In this document: piece after piece, positions 32,459 through 41,363 of the stretch
Layout of the letters: the number at the start of each line of letters is the position of its first letter
Numbering within the stretch: position 1 is the first letter of the stretch
The notes under the pieces: model-generated
What the model saw: the letters and a program-made list of their open reading frames with translations, nothing else
Database searches by the model: none
What the model was told of the DNA's origin: nothing
Assembly: GCA_017435615.1 (NCBI GenBank)
Contig: JAFSET010000004.1
Location: forward strand, 1 to 60,783
Direction of reading: 5' to 3'
Source of the DNA: Oscillospiraceae bacterium
GTDB taxonomy: Bacteria; Bacillota; Clostridia; Oscillospirales; Oscillospiraceae
Length of the DNA: 60,783 bases
Made by a program: the position numbers and the translations under genes

Positions 32459-32474
32459 AACGCCCCTCCTTATA

Positions 32475-33338
32475 TCACAGATTGAATTTGGAATACCGGG
32501 CAAAGCCGTCCCCCAGCACCTGGTGTGCCTCCTGCACGATGATGAATGCCTCCGGATCAATGTCCACCACTAATTGCTTCAGGTCCGAGATCTGCTGGCG
32601 TTTTACCGCCGTCAAGATCACCTTCGTGTTCTGGCCGCTGTAGACACCCTGGCCGTCCAAAAAGGTAGCGCCACGGTGAAGCTCCGAGCCGATCTTGCCT
32701 GCAATTTCCATATGATGCTTACTGATAATAATGGCAACCTTGGAATAGTCAAACCGGTAGACCACCGCATCGATCACACGGCCAACCACAAAAATGGCAA
32801 TACCGCTGTAAAGGGCTGTGCCTACATCCTGAAAGACGATACCGGTCAGGGCCGCCACGATCAGGTCAAAGACCGTACTGATCATGCCGATGGGAACATT
32901 TTGATACCGCAGCTTCAGCAGTCGGATAATAATATCTGAACCGCCGGTAGAGCCGCCTGCGCTAAAGACCAAGCCTAAACCAAAGCCGCACAGCACACCG
33001 CCGTACAGTGCGCCGATCAGAGGCTCTGTTTCCGGCACCGGCAGCACCGCAAAGGCATCCACGAACAAAGACAGCAGCGCCATTCCGATCAGGGAGCTGA
33101 AAAAGAAGCTTTTTCCGATCTTCACGCCGCCAATGGCAAACAGCGGCAGATTGATCACAGCGGAAACGATACCGATGGTACTAAACTGCATCAGGTGGAC
33201 GATCACCATGGCCAAACCGGAAATGCCGCCGGCATTGAGGTTATGGGGAGCTAAAAACAAGTCAAAGCCCAGGCCAAACAGGGCGCATCCCACAGTGATC
33301 TTCAAAAAATCCAAAAGGATCTTCAGTTTATTCTTCAT
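32475..33338 (-). CDS. YitT family membrane protein
   Basis: 287 residues: five or six membrane spans with 'GCALFGLGFDLFLAPHNLNAGGISGLAMVI' (given in parts: LAPHNLNAGGISG), 'LVFSAGGSTGGSDII' and a C-terminal DUF2179 cytoplasmic domain ('KVAIIISKHHMEIAGKI', 'GATFLDGQGVYSGQNTKVILTAVKRQQ'). The family is widespread in Firmicutes with no agreed transport substrate. It lies 26 nt after parC with a GGAGG site; transglutaminase-like gene follows after 16 nt. Confidence 0.9.
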   Translation of the reverse strand: MKNKLKILLDFLKITVGCALFGLGFDLFLAPHNLNAGGISGLAMVIVHLMQFSTIGIVSAVINLPLFAIGGVKIGKSFFFSSLIGMALLSLFVDAFAVLPVPETEPLIGALYGGVLCGFGLGLVFSAGGSTGGSDIIIRLLKLRYQNVPIGMISTVFDLIVAALTGIVFQDVGTALYSGIAIFVVGRVIDAVVYRFDYSKVAIIISKHHMEIAGKIGSELHRGATFLDGQGVYSGQNTKVILTAVKRQQISDLKQLVVDIDPEAFIIVQEAHQVLGDGFARYSKFNL

Positions 33339-33364
33339 CCAAACCTCCGCCTGCTTTCAGGCTG

Positions 33365-35614
33365 TTACATATCAAAGCTGATTTGCTTCTCCGGGGAGTC
33401 CTCTTCCTTCAGCAGCGCACCGGCAGTGGGAATATTCCGGCTGCGGTAACGGGATACATTCACAATTCCGCTTTGCTCCAAAAGCACCGCACGGTCCAGG
33501 GCAGCCTTTTTCTTAATGGACATAGCGGACACGCCAATGGTATTTCTGGTGGTCTTCGGCAAAAGCTGCGCCGTAGAGATCACCGCCACTCGGCCATCAG
33601 TGGAGTACAGGGCCACCTGGGCATCCGTCGTCAGGGCCATAGCTGTCTTCAAGGGGCTCTTATCCGAGAAGGCACCGGTGAGCTTACGCCGGTTCGTTTT
33701 GGTCTCATAGGCGGACAGGGGCACCTTGGCGGCCTTGCCGTTTTCATAGAAGAACATCATGAAGCCCTTATAATCTCCGGGCAGGACCACCTGCAGCACA
33801 TTTTCGCCGGGCTCCATGGAAAGCTTTGTGGGCAAATAGTCACCCAGCAAGGATGCCTTGCCGTCGTCAAAATCAGACAGCCGGGATTTATAGCATTGGA
33901 ATTTATCTGTAAATACCAGGATTTCCGCCTTGTTGGTGGTTTCCACGCTGAAATCCAAACTGTCGCCCTCTTTGAACTTCTGCTCACCGGACATTCGCAG
34001 AGACTGCTGTGTTATCTTTTTCAGGTAACCCTCTTTTGATACAAACAAAGTCACCGTATAATCCGGGGTATCGTCCTCTTCCTCCTCAGGCTCTGCCTGC
34101 TGGGCATCGTAGACGATCTCGGTTTTTCTCGGCTGGCCGTACTTTTCTGCCACCTGCTTCAATTCGCCGATGATCACATTTTTCAGCTTTCGCTTGCTGC
34201 CCAGGATATCCCGCAGCTCCGCAATTTCCTTTTCCAGCTCATCCACAGCCTTGAGCTGCTTGAGGATATACTCCTTGTTGATATTGCGCAGCTTGATCTC
34301 CGCCACATAGTTGGCCTGAATTTCATCGATTCCAAAGCCGATCATCAGGTTGGGGATGACCTCGTTTTCCATCTCCGTTTCCCGGATAATGGCAATGGCC
34401 TTATCAATATCCAAAAGGATGCGCTCCAGGCCCTTAAGCAGATGGAGCCGTTCTTCCTTTTTGGTGATTTGGAAATGGATGCGGCGCATCACGCACTCGG
34501 TCCGCCAGGCGGTCCACTCCTCCAGAATCTCTCCCACACCCATCACCCGGGGCATACCGGCGATCAGAATGTTGAAATTACAGGCAAAGCTATCCTGCAA
34601 GGGGGTCAGCCGGAAGAGCTTCTGCATCAGCTTCTCCGGGTCAACGCCGCGCTTCAGGTCGATCGCCAGCTTCAAACCGCTCAGGTCGGTTTCGTCACGC
34701 ATATCATTGATCTCTTTGATCTTGCCTGCCTTGATCAGCTCCGCCACCTTGTCGATGATGACCTCACTGGCGGTGGAATAGGGAATTTCGTAGATCTCAA
34801 TAATATTGTCCTTTTTCTGATAACGCCACTTCGCGCGAAGCTTAAAGCTGCCACGGCCGGTGGAATAAATTTCCCGGGTGGCGGCCTCGTCAAACAGAAG
34901 CTCCGCACCTGTGGAAAAATCCGGTCCGGGAAGAGTCTCCAAAATATCATGGTCCGGATCGTTCATCAGGGCAATGGCGGTATTGCAGACCTCCGCCAGG
35001 TTAAACGAGCAGATATTGGAGGCCATACCGACAGCAATACCCTGGTTGGCAGACACCAGCACATTGGGGAAGGTGGTGGGCAGCAGCTCCGGCTCTTTCC
35101 GGGAGGCATCGTAGTTATCCACCATATTGACGGTGTCGCTGTCAATATCCCGGAACAGCTCCTCGCACAGCGGCTCCAGCTTTGCCTCCGTATACCGGGA
35201 GGCCGCATAGGCCATATCCCGGGAATAGACCTTACCGAAGTTACCCTTTGACGCTACAAAGGGATGCAGAAGCGTCTCATTGCCCCGGGCCAAACGGACC
35301 ATGGTCTCATAAATTGCCGCATCACCGTGGGGGTTGAGCTGCATGGTCTGGCCCACAATGTTTGCTGATTTTGTCAGTTTTCCCTTCAAAAGGCCCATTT
35401 TATACATGGTATACAGCAGCTTTCTGTGGGAAGGCTTGAAGCCGTCGATCTCCGGAATTGCTCTGGATACGATCACCGACATCGCATAGGGCATATAGTT
35501 GACCTCCAGGGTCTCGGAGATTGCCTGTTCTGTGGTGGAGCCTACAAGTCCCACAACGTGGCTTGTATCGATTTTCTTCGCCTCCACCTGAGTTTCTTTT
35601 TTCTTCCTTGCCAT
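33365..35614 (-). CDS. parC: Type IIA DNA topoisomerase subunit A (ParC/GyrA-like)
   Basis: DNA-cleaving subunit of a type IIA topoisomerase. 749 residues: winged-helix/tower region with catalytic Tyr141 in 'YAASRYTEAKLEPL', a coiled tower (~300-480), and a C-terminal beta-pinwheel region (~500-720) with an acidic insert (AEPEEEEDD). The quinolone-binding region reads 'NPHGDAAIYETMVRL': the usual Ser is Ala99 while Glu103 is kept. Encoded 12 nt after its B subunit. Divergent from canonical GyrA; probably the second (topo IV type) enzyme. I cannot see a gyrase pair in this window. Confidence 0.85.
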   Translation of the reverse strand: MARKKKETQVEAKKIDTSHVVGLVGSTTEQAISETLEVNYMPYAMSVIVSRAIPEIDGFKPSHRKLLYTMYKMGLLKGKLTKSANIVGQTMQLNPHGDAAIYETMVRLARGNETLLHPFVASKGNFGKVYSRDMAYAASRYTEAKLEPLCEELFRDIDSDTVNMVDNYDASRKEPELLPTTFPNVLVSANQGIAVGMASNICSFNLAEVCNTAIALMNDPDHDILETLPGPDFSTGAELLFDEAATREIYSTGRGSFKLRAKWRYQKKDNIIEIYEIPYSTASEVIIDKVAELIKAGKIKEINDMRDETDLSGLKLAIDLKRGVDPEKLMQKLFRLTPLQDSFACNFNILIAGMPRVMGVGEILEEWTAWRTECVMRRIHFQITKKEERLHLLKGLERILLDIDKAIAIIRETEMENEVIPNLMIGFGIDEIQANYVAEIKLRNINKEYILKQLKAVDELEKEIAELRDILGSKRKLKNVIIGELKQVAEKYGQPRKTEIVYDAQQAEPEEEEDDTPDYTVTLFVSKEGYLKKITQQSLRMSGEQKFKEGDSLDFSVETTNKAEILVFTDKFQCYKSRLSDFDDGKASLLGDYLPTKLSMEPGENVLQVVLPGDYKGFMMFFYENGKAAKVPLSAYETKTNRRKLTGAFSDKSPLKTAMALTTDAQVALYSTDGRVAVISTAQLLPKTTRNTIGVSAMSIKKKAALDRAVLLEQSGIVNVSRYRSRNIPTAGALLKEEDSPEKQISFDM

Positions 35615-35626
35615 ATTGGACCTCTC

Positions 35627-37615
35627 TTAGGAAATATCCGCAAGCTCCAAATACTTGGAGCCGTTTTCCGCAATAAAATTCTTTCTGTCGTTCAAAGCAT
35701 CACCCAACAGCACATCGAAATAGTAGGATGTGCGCTCCGCATCCTCCGGCATCACCTTGATCAGACGCCGTGTGTCCGGATTCATGGTGGTCATAGCCAT
35801 CATCTCAGGGTCGTTCTCACCAAGACCCTTGGACCGCTGGATGTTGCTGGGCTTGTTGCCCTGCAGATCCTCTTTGAGAATTCTGGCCTTTTCTGCCTCA
35901 TTGTAGGCAAACCAGGTCTTATCCTTATAGGTGATCTCAAAAAGAGGAGACTCCGCAATATACACATAGCCGTCCCGGATCAGCGTGGGACACAGCCGGT
36001 ACAGCATGGTCAGGATCAGGGTGCGGATCTGGAAGCCGTCCACGTCCGCATCAGTACAGATAATGACCTTGCTCCAGCGCAGGTTGTCAATATCGAAGGA
36101 GGACAGCTCTTTGGCCTTTTTGCCCTGAATTTCCACACCGCAGCCCAGCACCTTCATCAAATCGGTGATGATAGGGGATGCAAAGATCCGGTTATAGTCT
36201 GCCTTCAGGCAGTTGAGGATCTTGCCACGCACCGGCATAATGCCCTGGAATTCCGCATTCCGGGACTGCTTGACCGAGCCCAACGCGGAGTCACCCTCCA
36301 CGATATACAGCTCACGGACCGCCGGATCTTTACTGCGGCAGTCCACAAATTTTTGCACACGGTTGGCAATATCAACCTTGGCAACCAGATTTTTCTTGAT
36401 GTTGCTCTTTGTTTTTTCCGCGCTTTCACGGGCACGCTTATTGATCAGCACCTGCTCCGCTGCCTTGTCCGCCTCCTGCTTGTTTTCCAGGAACCACACC
36501 TGCAGCTTGTCCTTAAAGAAGGCGGTCATGGCATCCTGGGTGAATTTGGAGTTGACAGACTTCTTGGTCTGGTTTTCAAAGCAGCCGATGGTGGAGAAGC
36601 AGTTGGTGATCAGCACCAGGCTGTCCTGAATGTCCTGATAAATGATCTTAGACTCGTTTTTGGTATATTTGTTGGTTTCACGCAGATATTTGTCAAAGGC
36701 CGCCACAAAGCCGGAGCGCACTGCCCGGTCCGGGCTGCCGCCATACTCCAGCCAGGAGGAATTATGATAGTATTCCGTATGGCTGACCTGCTTGGAAAAG
36801 CAGAAGGAGCAGGTGATCTTCAGCTTCATTTCCGGGCGGTTTTCCGCGTCACGGCCCCGGCGCTCCGCTTCCCAAAACACCGGCATAGTAAAAGCATTGT
36901 CCCCGGTCAGCTCTTCCAAATACTGACGGATACCGTCGGCATAGCAAAACTCTTCCTCTTCAAACCTTTTGCCCACCTGATTGCGGAATTTAAAGGTTAC
37001 ACCCTTGTTGACCACGGCCTGACGGCGCAAAACATCCCGGTAGTAATCCGCAGGGATGTTGATGTCGGTGAACACCTGCTTATCCGGCTTCCAATGGAAT
37101 ACGGAGCCGGTCTTTTTCCGGTCAGTCGGTTCTTTTTTCAGGCCGCCCTTGTTGCGGCCCTTTTCAAAGTGCAGATCATACCGGAAGCCATCCCGGCGGA
37201 TGGTAGCGTCAAAGAATTCCGACGCATACTGGGTAGCGCAGGAGCCCAAACCGTTCAGGCCCAAAGAATACTCATAGTTCTCGCCGTTTTCGCCGTATTT
37301 GCCGCCGGCGTACATCTCGCAGAACACCAGCTCCCAGTTGTAGCGTTTTTCCTTTTCGTTATAGTCCACGGGACAGCCACGGCCAAAGTCCTCAACCTCT
37401 ACGGACAGATCCTCGTAACGGGTCACGATAATGGTATCACCGTGACCTTCGCGGGCCTCGTCGATGGCATTGGAGAGGATTTCAAATACCGCGTGCTTAC
37501 AGCCCTCCAAATCATCCGATCCAAAAATGACCGCCGGGCGTTTCCGAACACGCTCCTCCCCCTTCAGCATCGAAATACTGGAGTTTCCGTATTGTTCCTG
37601 TCTTGTTTTTGCCAT
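35627..37615 (-). CDS. parE: Type IIA DNA topoisomerase subunit B (ParE/GyrB-like, divergent)
   Basis: ATPase subunit. 662 residues: GHKL ATPase ('HAVFEILSNAIDEAREG', 'VEDFGRGCPVDY', 'SLGLNGLGSCATQYAS'), transducer domain, and TOPRIM ('ELYIVEGDSALGSVKQSRN', 'IMPVRGKILNCLKA', 'IICTDADVDGFQIRTL') followed by 'NIQRSKGLGENDPEMM'. The TOPRIM motif has EGDSALGS where most GyrB/ParE have EGDSAGGS, and DGFQIRT for DGAHIRT, so this is a divergent branch. First gene of the operon. Confidence 0.87.
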   Translation of the reverse strand: MAKTRQEQYGNSSISMLKGEERVRKRPAVIFGSDDLEGCKHAVFEILSNAIDEAREGHGDTIIVTRYEDLSVEVEDFGRGCPVDYNEKEKRYNWELVFCEMYAGGKYGENGENYEYSLGLNGLGSCATQYASEFFDATIRRDGFRYDLHFEKGRNKGGLKKEPTDRKKTGSVFHWKPDKQVFTDINIPADYYRDVLRRQAVVNKGVTFKFRNQVGKRFEEEEFCYADGIRQYLEELTGDNAFTMPVFWEAERRGRDAENRPEMKLKITCSFCFSKQVSHTEYYHNSSWLEYGGSPDRAVRSGFVAAFDKYLRETNKYTKNESKIIYQDIQDSLVLITNCFSTIGCFENQTKKSVNSKFTQDAMTAFFKDKLQVWFLENKQEADKAAEQVLINKRARESAEKTKSNIKKNLVAKVDIANRVQKFVDCRSKDPAVRELYIVEGDSALGSVKQSRNAEFQGIMPVRGKILNCLKADYNRIFASPIITDLMKVLGCGVEIQGKKAKELSSFDIDNLRWSKVIICTDADVDGFQIRTLILTMLYRLCPTLIRDGYVYIAESPLFEITYKDKTWFAYNEAEKARILKEDLQGNKPSNIQRSKGLGENDPEMMAMTTMNPDTRRLIKVMPEDAERTSYYFDVLLGDALNDRKNFIAENGSKYLELADIS

Positions 37616-37653
37616 TGTATCTACCTGCCATACTTACATAATTTAACCAGTTT

Positions 37654-37682
37654 ATTATACCCATTTTGTGCCTAAAAGTCAA
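37654..37682 (-). promoter_or_regulatory. Promoter of the parE-parC operon
   Basis: TTGACT (37677-37682), 17 nt, TATAAT (37654-37659) on the minus strand, 38 nt upstream of parE. Confidence 0.85.
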
Positions 37683-37759
37683 CAAAAACCACAATATATT
37701 GATAAACGTCCGAATAACAAACCTGTTTTGTCCTTCTTCATTACTAAGACGGTAGCTTC

Positions 37760-38045
37760 AAATTCCAGTTTATAGAGCATTTTAATAATTGCAGGAACCT
37801 ACCATTTTGTCATTGCGAGCCAGTGCTCACACTGGCGTGGCAATCTCGAAATGCAAGGGTGTACAATTCTTAACCCCAAAGGACTCGTGATAGCCTGAAA
37901 ATATTTATTTTAAGGTTTCCCAGATCCTTTGGCAAGCTGAATACATAAAGTCTCCCTTTGAGATTGCCACGCCGCCCAAAGGCGGCTCGCAATGACAAAA
38001 CGGTAGGTTTCCGCAAAGTTCAAACAGCTCGATAAACTGGAATTT
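37760..38045. mobile_element. MITE-like inverted-repeat element, copy A
   Basis: 286 bp without a gene. Perfect 14-bp terminal inverted repeats (37760-37773 AAATTCCAGTTTAT; 38032-38045 ATAAACTGGAATTT). Inside each end, inverted related stretches follow: AACCTACC, TTTTGTCATTGCGAGCC and GGCGTGGCAATCT (left 37801-37850, right about 37961-38012). The variable hairpin tips differ (CAGTG..CACTG versus GCCGCC..GGCGGC). A second, decayed copy lies near 60584. No transposase, so any mobility would be non-autonomous. Confidence 0.65.
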
Positions 38046-38074
38046 AACCGCGCTGATGTTGGGCACAATGCGAT

Positions 38075-38112
38075 TATGGGAGCGTTGCGGTTTTCATCAC
38101 AACGCTCCCATA
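38075..38112. repeat. Perfect 13-bp hairpin downstream of mutY
   Basis: TATGGGAGCGTTG (38075-38087) and CAACGCTCCCATA (38100-38112). It follows mutY on the minus strand but lacks a clear U-run, so it may be a weak terminator or a separate repeat abutting the MITE-like element. Confidence 0.55.
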
Positions 38113-38134
38113 AAGACAAATATAAAATTCTTTA

Positions 38135-39181
38135 TCAATCTGCATCCATATGCCGAGCCTGCCAAAACACACGGAACGCCGTGGGCAGCGCCGCCTGTTG
38201 ATCTATTTCCTGCTCCGTCAGCCAGTGAAACGCCCCTGACGGCTCCCGGACCTGCACATATAATCCACGCATATTCCACTGCACATGGGTAAAAATATGC
38301 TTTTTATCTGTCTGCCGGAGTATGTCACGGACTTCCAGGCCCCACTGGCTGAGAATATCCAGTGCCTGAGCCGTATCCATATGACCGGGAACATTGGGAA
38401 ACTGCCACAATCCCGCTAAAAGACCTTTATTTTCCCGTTTTTCCAGGGCATACGCTCCGTCCGCGCTTAGGATAAAAACGGTCATATCTTCCGTTTTTCG
38501 TTGCTTTTTGGGGGATTTGACCGGAAGCTTTTCTGCAGTTCCCTTTTGAAACCCCCTGCAAATATCCCTACAGGGACAGCTTTGGCAATCCGGCTTGCGA
38601 TTGGGTCCGCAGACAGTTGCCCCCAATTCCATCAGGGCCTGTGTGAAATCTCCGGCGGTCTGAGGGTATATTTTCTCCAGCTCAGAAGCCACTTTTTTCT
38701 TCATAGCCGGCTGGTCGATGGGCGTATCATCGTCCATCAGCCGGGTATAAACACGCAGCACATTGCCGTCCACCGCAGGAGTCTTTTGGTCAAAGGCAAT
38801 GGAGCACACCGCGCCTGCGGTGTAATCCCCAATGCCCGGCAGTTTCCGAATAGCCTCATAGCTGTGGGGAAATTCGCCTCCGTGCTCCTGCATGATTTGG
38901 GTGGCAGCTTTTTTCAGGTTGCGGACCCGGCTGTAGTAGCCCAAGCCCTCCCAAAGCTTTGTCAGCAATTCATCGTCTGCCTGGGAAAGCGCCGCCACGG
39001 TAGGCAGCTTTTTCAAAAAACGGCTGTAGTAGCCTTTGACGGCCTCCACCCGGGTCTGCTGCAGCATAATTTCCGACAACCAAATATGGTACGGATCCCG
39101 GTCAGCACGCCAGGGCAGCTCCCTTCGGTTTACATAAAACCACGGAAGCAGCCGTTCCGGCAATTGCTTCAGATTTTCCAT
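38135..39181 (-). CDS. mutY: A/G-specific adenine glycosylase
   Basis: Removes adenine mispaired with 8-oxoguanine. 348 residues. HhH-GPD core: 'LPWRADRDPYHIWLSEIMLQQTRVEAV' (catalytic Glu region, in parts 'WLSEIMLQQTRV'), 'LWEGLGYYSRVRNL', hairpin 'LPGIGDYTAGAVCSIAF' and 'AVDGNVLRVYTRL' (catalytic Asp). The [4Fe-4S] ligands are in 'CGPNRKPDCQSCPCRDIC'. A C-terminal NUDIX-like 8-oxoG-recognition domain (~225-348) is present. Start ATG 39181 with GGAGG. Confidence 0.96.
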   Translation of the reverse strand: MENLKQLPERLLPWFYVNRRELPWRADRDPYHIWLSEIMLQQTRVEAVKGYYSRFLKKLPTVAALSQADDELLTKLWEGLGYYSRVRNLKKAATQIMQEHGGEFPHSYEAIRKLPGIGDYTAGAVCSIAFDQKTPAVDGNVLRVYTRLMDDDTPIDQPAMKKKVASELEKIYPQTAGDFTQALMELGATVCGPNRKPDCQSCPCRDICRGFQKGTAEKLPVKSPKKQRKTEDMTVFILSADGAYALEKRENKGLLAGLWQFPNVPGHMDTAQALDILSQWGLEVRDILRQTDKKHIFTHVQWNMRGLYVQVREPSGAFHWLTEQEIDQQAALPTAFRVFWQARHMDAD

Positions 39182-39259
39182 CAGGCCGCCTCCTTTCCAA
39201 AAATGAATGAGCAGAGGAAACTGCTTTCAAGTGTCCTCTGCCCAGTTATCATTCTAAAA

Positions 39260-39682
39260 TCAGCCAGGAAACACACTGGCAAAGTAAATAAACAGCGGCA
39301 AGACCAGGGAAAACACACTGATCAGCCAGGGATATGCCACACGCCGGGAGCAGAACATCATCAAAAGACACGCCGCCGTGATCAGCAAGGGGCCGATCAC
39401 CGCCACCATCTTGCTCAGGGCAATGATCTCCACGGCAAATCCGTCACCGCCTGCCATAGGCATGCAAAGAGACACCGTCTCCGGCAGCTTGATCAGATTG
39501 TCCAGCGCCAGCAAAACAGCGGCAAAGGCCACCGGAATTGCCAGTACCACACTGCGCAGCTTATAGACCCACATACAGATCATTTTAAACAGGCTGCCCT
39601 CTGCCTTCGCTTTATCCTTATTCTCTTTAATGTCCTGCTTCGCGGACTGAAGATCCTTTTTGATATCTCCGAATATCTTCAT
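39260..39682 (-). CDS. Membrane protein of unknown function
   Basis: 140 residues from ATG 39682 (GGAGGTGG upstream). Starts with a charged amphipathic helix 'KIFGDIKKDLQSAKQDIKENKDKAKAEG', given in parts, then about three membrane helices (~42-62, ~82-105, ~113-135). No catalytic motif. A 7-bp hairpin (39209-39240) separates it from mutY. Unknown role. Confidence 0.6.
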   Translation of the reverse strand: MKIFGDIKKDLQSAKQDIKENKDKAKAEGSLFKMICMWVYKLRSVVLAIPVAFAAVLLALDNLIKLPETVSLCMPMAGGDGFAVEIIALSKMVAVIGPLLITAACLLMMFCSRRVAYPWLISVFSLVLPLFIYFASVFPG

Positions 39683-39832
39683 ACAACCACCTCCGGTTGA
39701 GATCACACTTTTATATATTTTAGCACAAAACCGCAAATTATGCAAGTGCGCAAATCCCTTGTTTATTCAGTCCGTTTTATAGGACCAAACAGCGTGTATG
39801 ATAGCCTCAGAAAAAACAAGGAGGTTTTACCT

Positions 39833-39991
39833 ATGAACACTGCTGTTACGAAAATGGACTATCCCCTGGCCCCCTACCCCAACGCCGCGACCCGGCGGGA
39901 GCTGCTGCACAAGCTTTTGGACCACCTGCTGATCATCGCAAGCTGCGCAGGCGTTGCCGCGGTGATCCTGCTGCTGGTAGCCCTGGCTTAA
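39833..39991 (+). CDS. 52-residue single-pass membrane peptide
   Basis: A short gene behind AAGGAGG: MNTAVTKMDYPLAPYPNAATRRELLHKLLDHL followed by one membrane helix 'IIASCAGVAAVILLLVALA' (shown in two parts). Its end overlaps the convergent coaX stop by 4 nt. A good ribosome binding site and the soluble-then-TM design argue for a real peptide; function unknown. Confidence 0.6.
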   Translation: MNTAVTKMDYPLAPYPNAATRRELLHKLLDHLLIIASCAGVAAVILLLVALA

Positions 39992-40755
39992 CGCTTATTG
40001 TCCCGGTACAGGGCCGCAAGGCCCTTGATCAGCAGATCTTTGTCGTAATGGATGGGGGTTTGGCACATGGGCAGCACAAATTTGGCGATGCCGCCGGTGG
40101 CCACAACCGTAGTTTTTTGGCCCAGCTCCTGCTCCATCTTTTCGATCATGCCGTCCAGCATACAGGCTGTACCCAGCATAATACCGCTGCGCATACAGTC
40201 GATGGTGTTGCGGCCAATAGCCTTTTTCGGCTGATCCAATTGCAGACCGGGCAGCAGCGCGGTACGCTCTGTCAGCGCGTCCATAGAGATCTTAACGCCG
40301 GGACAGATGCACCCGCCGATCAGTGCGCCGGTTTCATCCAGCACCACCATGGTGGTGGCGGTGCCCATATCGATGACGATCATAGGCGGCTTATGCTCAC
40401 GCAATGCCGCCACACAGCCTACCACCAGATCCGCACCGGTCTGACTGGGGTTTTCCAGGCGAATGTTCAAGCCGGTCTTCAGGCCGGGGCCCACCACAAG
40501 GCTATTGAGCCCTGTCAGCTTTTTCACCGCTGTCTGCATGGAGTTGAGTACCTGGGGCACCACAGAAGCGATAATGGCACCCTCGATCTGTTCCGTTTGG
40601 ATCTTGTAAATATCCAGCAGGGACTTCAGGTCCATACAGTACTGGTCCGAGGTTTTGGTGGTCTCGGTGCGCAGCCGACCCTCAAAAACGATCTTGTCGT
40701 CCCGAACGCCGCCAATAACAATATTGGAATTTCCCACATCGATGGTCAAAATCAT
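39988..40755 (-). CDS. coaX: Type III pantothenate kinase
   Basis: First step of CoA synthesis, CoaX class. 255 residues of the ASKHA fold: phosphate-1 loop 'LTIDVGNSNIVIGG', 'ENPSQTGADLVVGCVAALREH' (in parts 'GADLVVGCVAA') and 'MIVIDMGTATTMVVLD' (phosphate-2, with Asp), 'ISMDALTERTALLP', and 'VVATGGIAKF' (adenosine loop). GAGGATTAG precedes the ATG, 3 nt after the phosphoesterase gene. Confidence 0.95.
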   Translation of the reverse strand: MILTIDVGNSNIVIGGVRDDKIVFEGRLRTETTKTSDQYCMDLKSLLDIYKIQTEQIEGAIIASVVPQVLNSMQTAVKKLTGLNSLVVGPGLKTGLNIRLENPSQTGADLVVGCVAALREHKPPMIVIDMGTATTMVVLDETGALIGGCICPGVKISMDALTERTALLPGLQLDQPKKAIGRNTIDCMRSGIMLGTACMLDGMIEKMEQELGQKTTVVATGGIAKFVLPMCQTPIHYDKDLLIKGLAALYRDNKR

Positions 40756-40758
40756 AAC

Positions 40759-41250
40759 CTAATCCTCCAGATCCGCCTGCGTGATAATTCTGCAGGCGGT
40801 TATTTCTTTGCCGTCCGTTTCTATCACGGCGGCAGTGCCGCCAAAGTGACCGCAGGTGCCGGGATTTAAGACCCACAGGCCGTCATCCTCTTGGTGACAG
40901 TAAGCCTGATGGGTATGGCCGTACAGAGCCGCCTTGGCTTTATAACGCCGGGTCTCTGCCAAAAGCGCCCCTATGCCCTGCTTCACCCGCTCATTATGGC
41001 CATGGGTCATCAGCATCCTGACACCGCCTACATCATAGCACAAAAGCTCCCGGGCATCCGGCGGACAGCGGTAGCGGTCACAGTTGCCGGCCACCATATG
41101 GACCTGCACATGGGGCAGCTCCTCCTGCAGGGCCTGGGCATCGTCATAATGATCTCCCAAATGGATAATAGCCTGGGGCTGAACTTTTTTGCCGCACAGA
41201 CGCATAAAGCTTAACGCCGAATGAGAATCGGACAACACAAGGATGGTCAC
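40759..41250 (-). CDS. YfcE/MJ0936-type metallophosphoesterase
   Basis: 163 residues from a GTG at 41250, chosen because CAGGTGA lies 5 nt upstream. The calcineurin-like metal motifs are all present: 'LSDSHSALSFM' (D-x-H), 'IIHLGDHYDDA' (GD), 'MVAGNCDRY' (GNCD), 'LMTHGHNE' (GH) and 'ALYGHTHQAY' (GHTH). Family members hydrolyse phosphodiesters in vitro; substrate unknown. Co-transcribed with coaX. Confidence 0.9.
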   Translation of the reverse strand: MTILVLSDSHSALSFMRLCGKKVQPQAIIHLGDHYDDAQALQEELPHVQVHMVAGNCDRYRCPPDARELLCYDVGGVRMLMTHGHNERVKQGIGALLAETRRYKAKAALYGHTHQAYCHQEDDGLWVLNPGTCGHFGGTAAVIETDGKEITACRIITQADLED

Positions 41251-41363
41251 ATCGGTCACCTGCCGTTCTATTGATGCATATAGTAATGGTAGCATCATTG
41301 TACCACAGCAATTTCAAAAAAGCTATGATATTTTACCCTTTTTCGGACAGGAGGCACTTTTTT

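Noticed and set aside
35426-37675. A 749-codon plus-strand frame opposite parE.
   Set aside because: Shadow of a real gene with complete ATPase and TOPRIM motifs; no start site or recognisable protein features.
37801-38012. CRISPR-like array from the repeated GTCATTGCGAGCC segments.
   Set aside because: Only two copies, in inverted orientation, with no regular spacers or cas genes.
38056-38292. Small frames on both strands sharing an LWERC..NAPI pattern.
   Set aside because: The resemblance is produced by the 13-bp inverted repeat at 38075-38112 being read on each strand.
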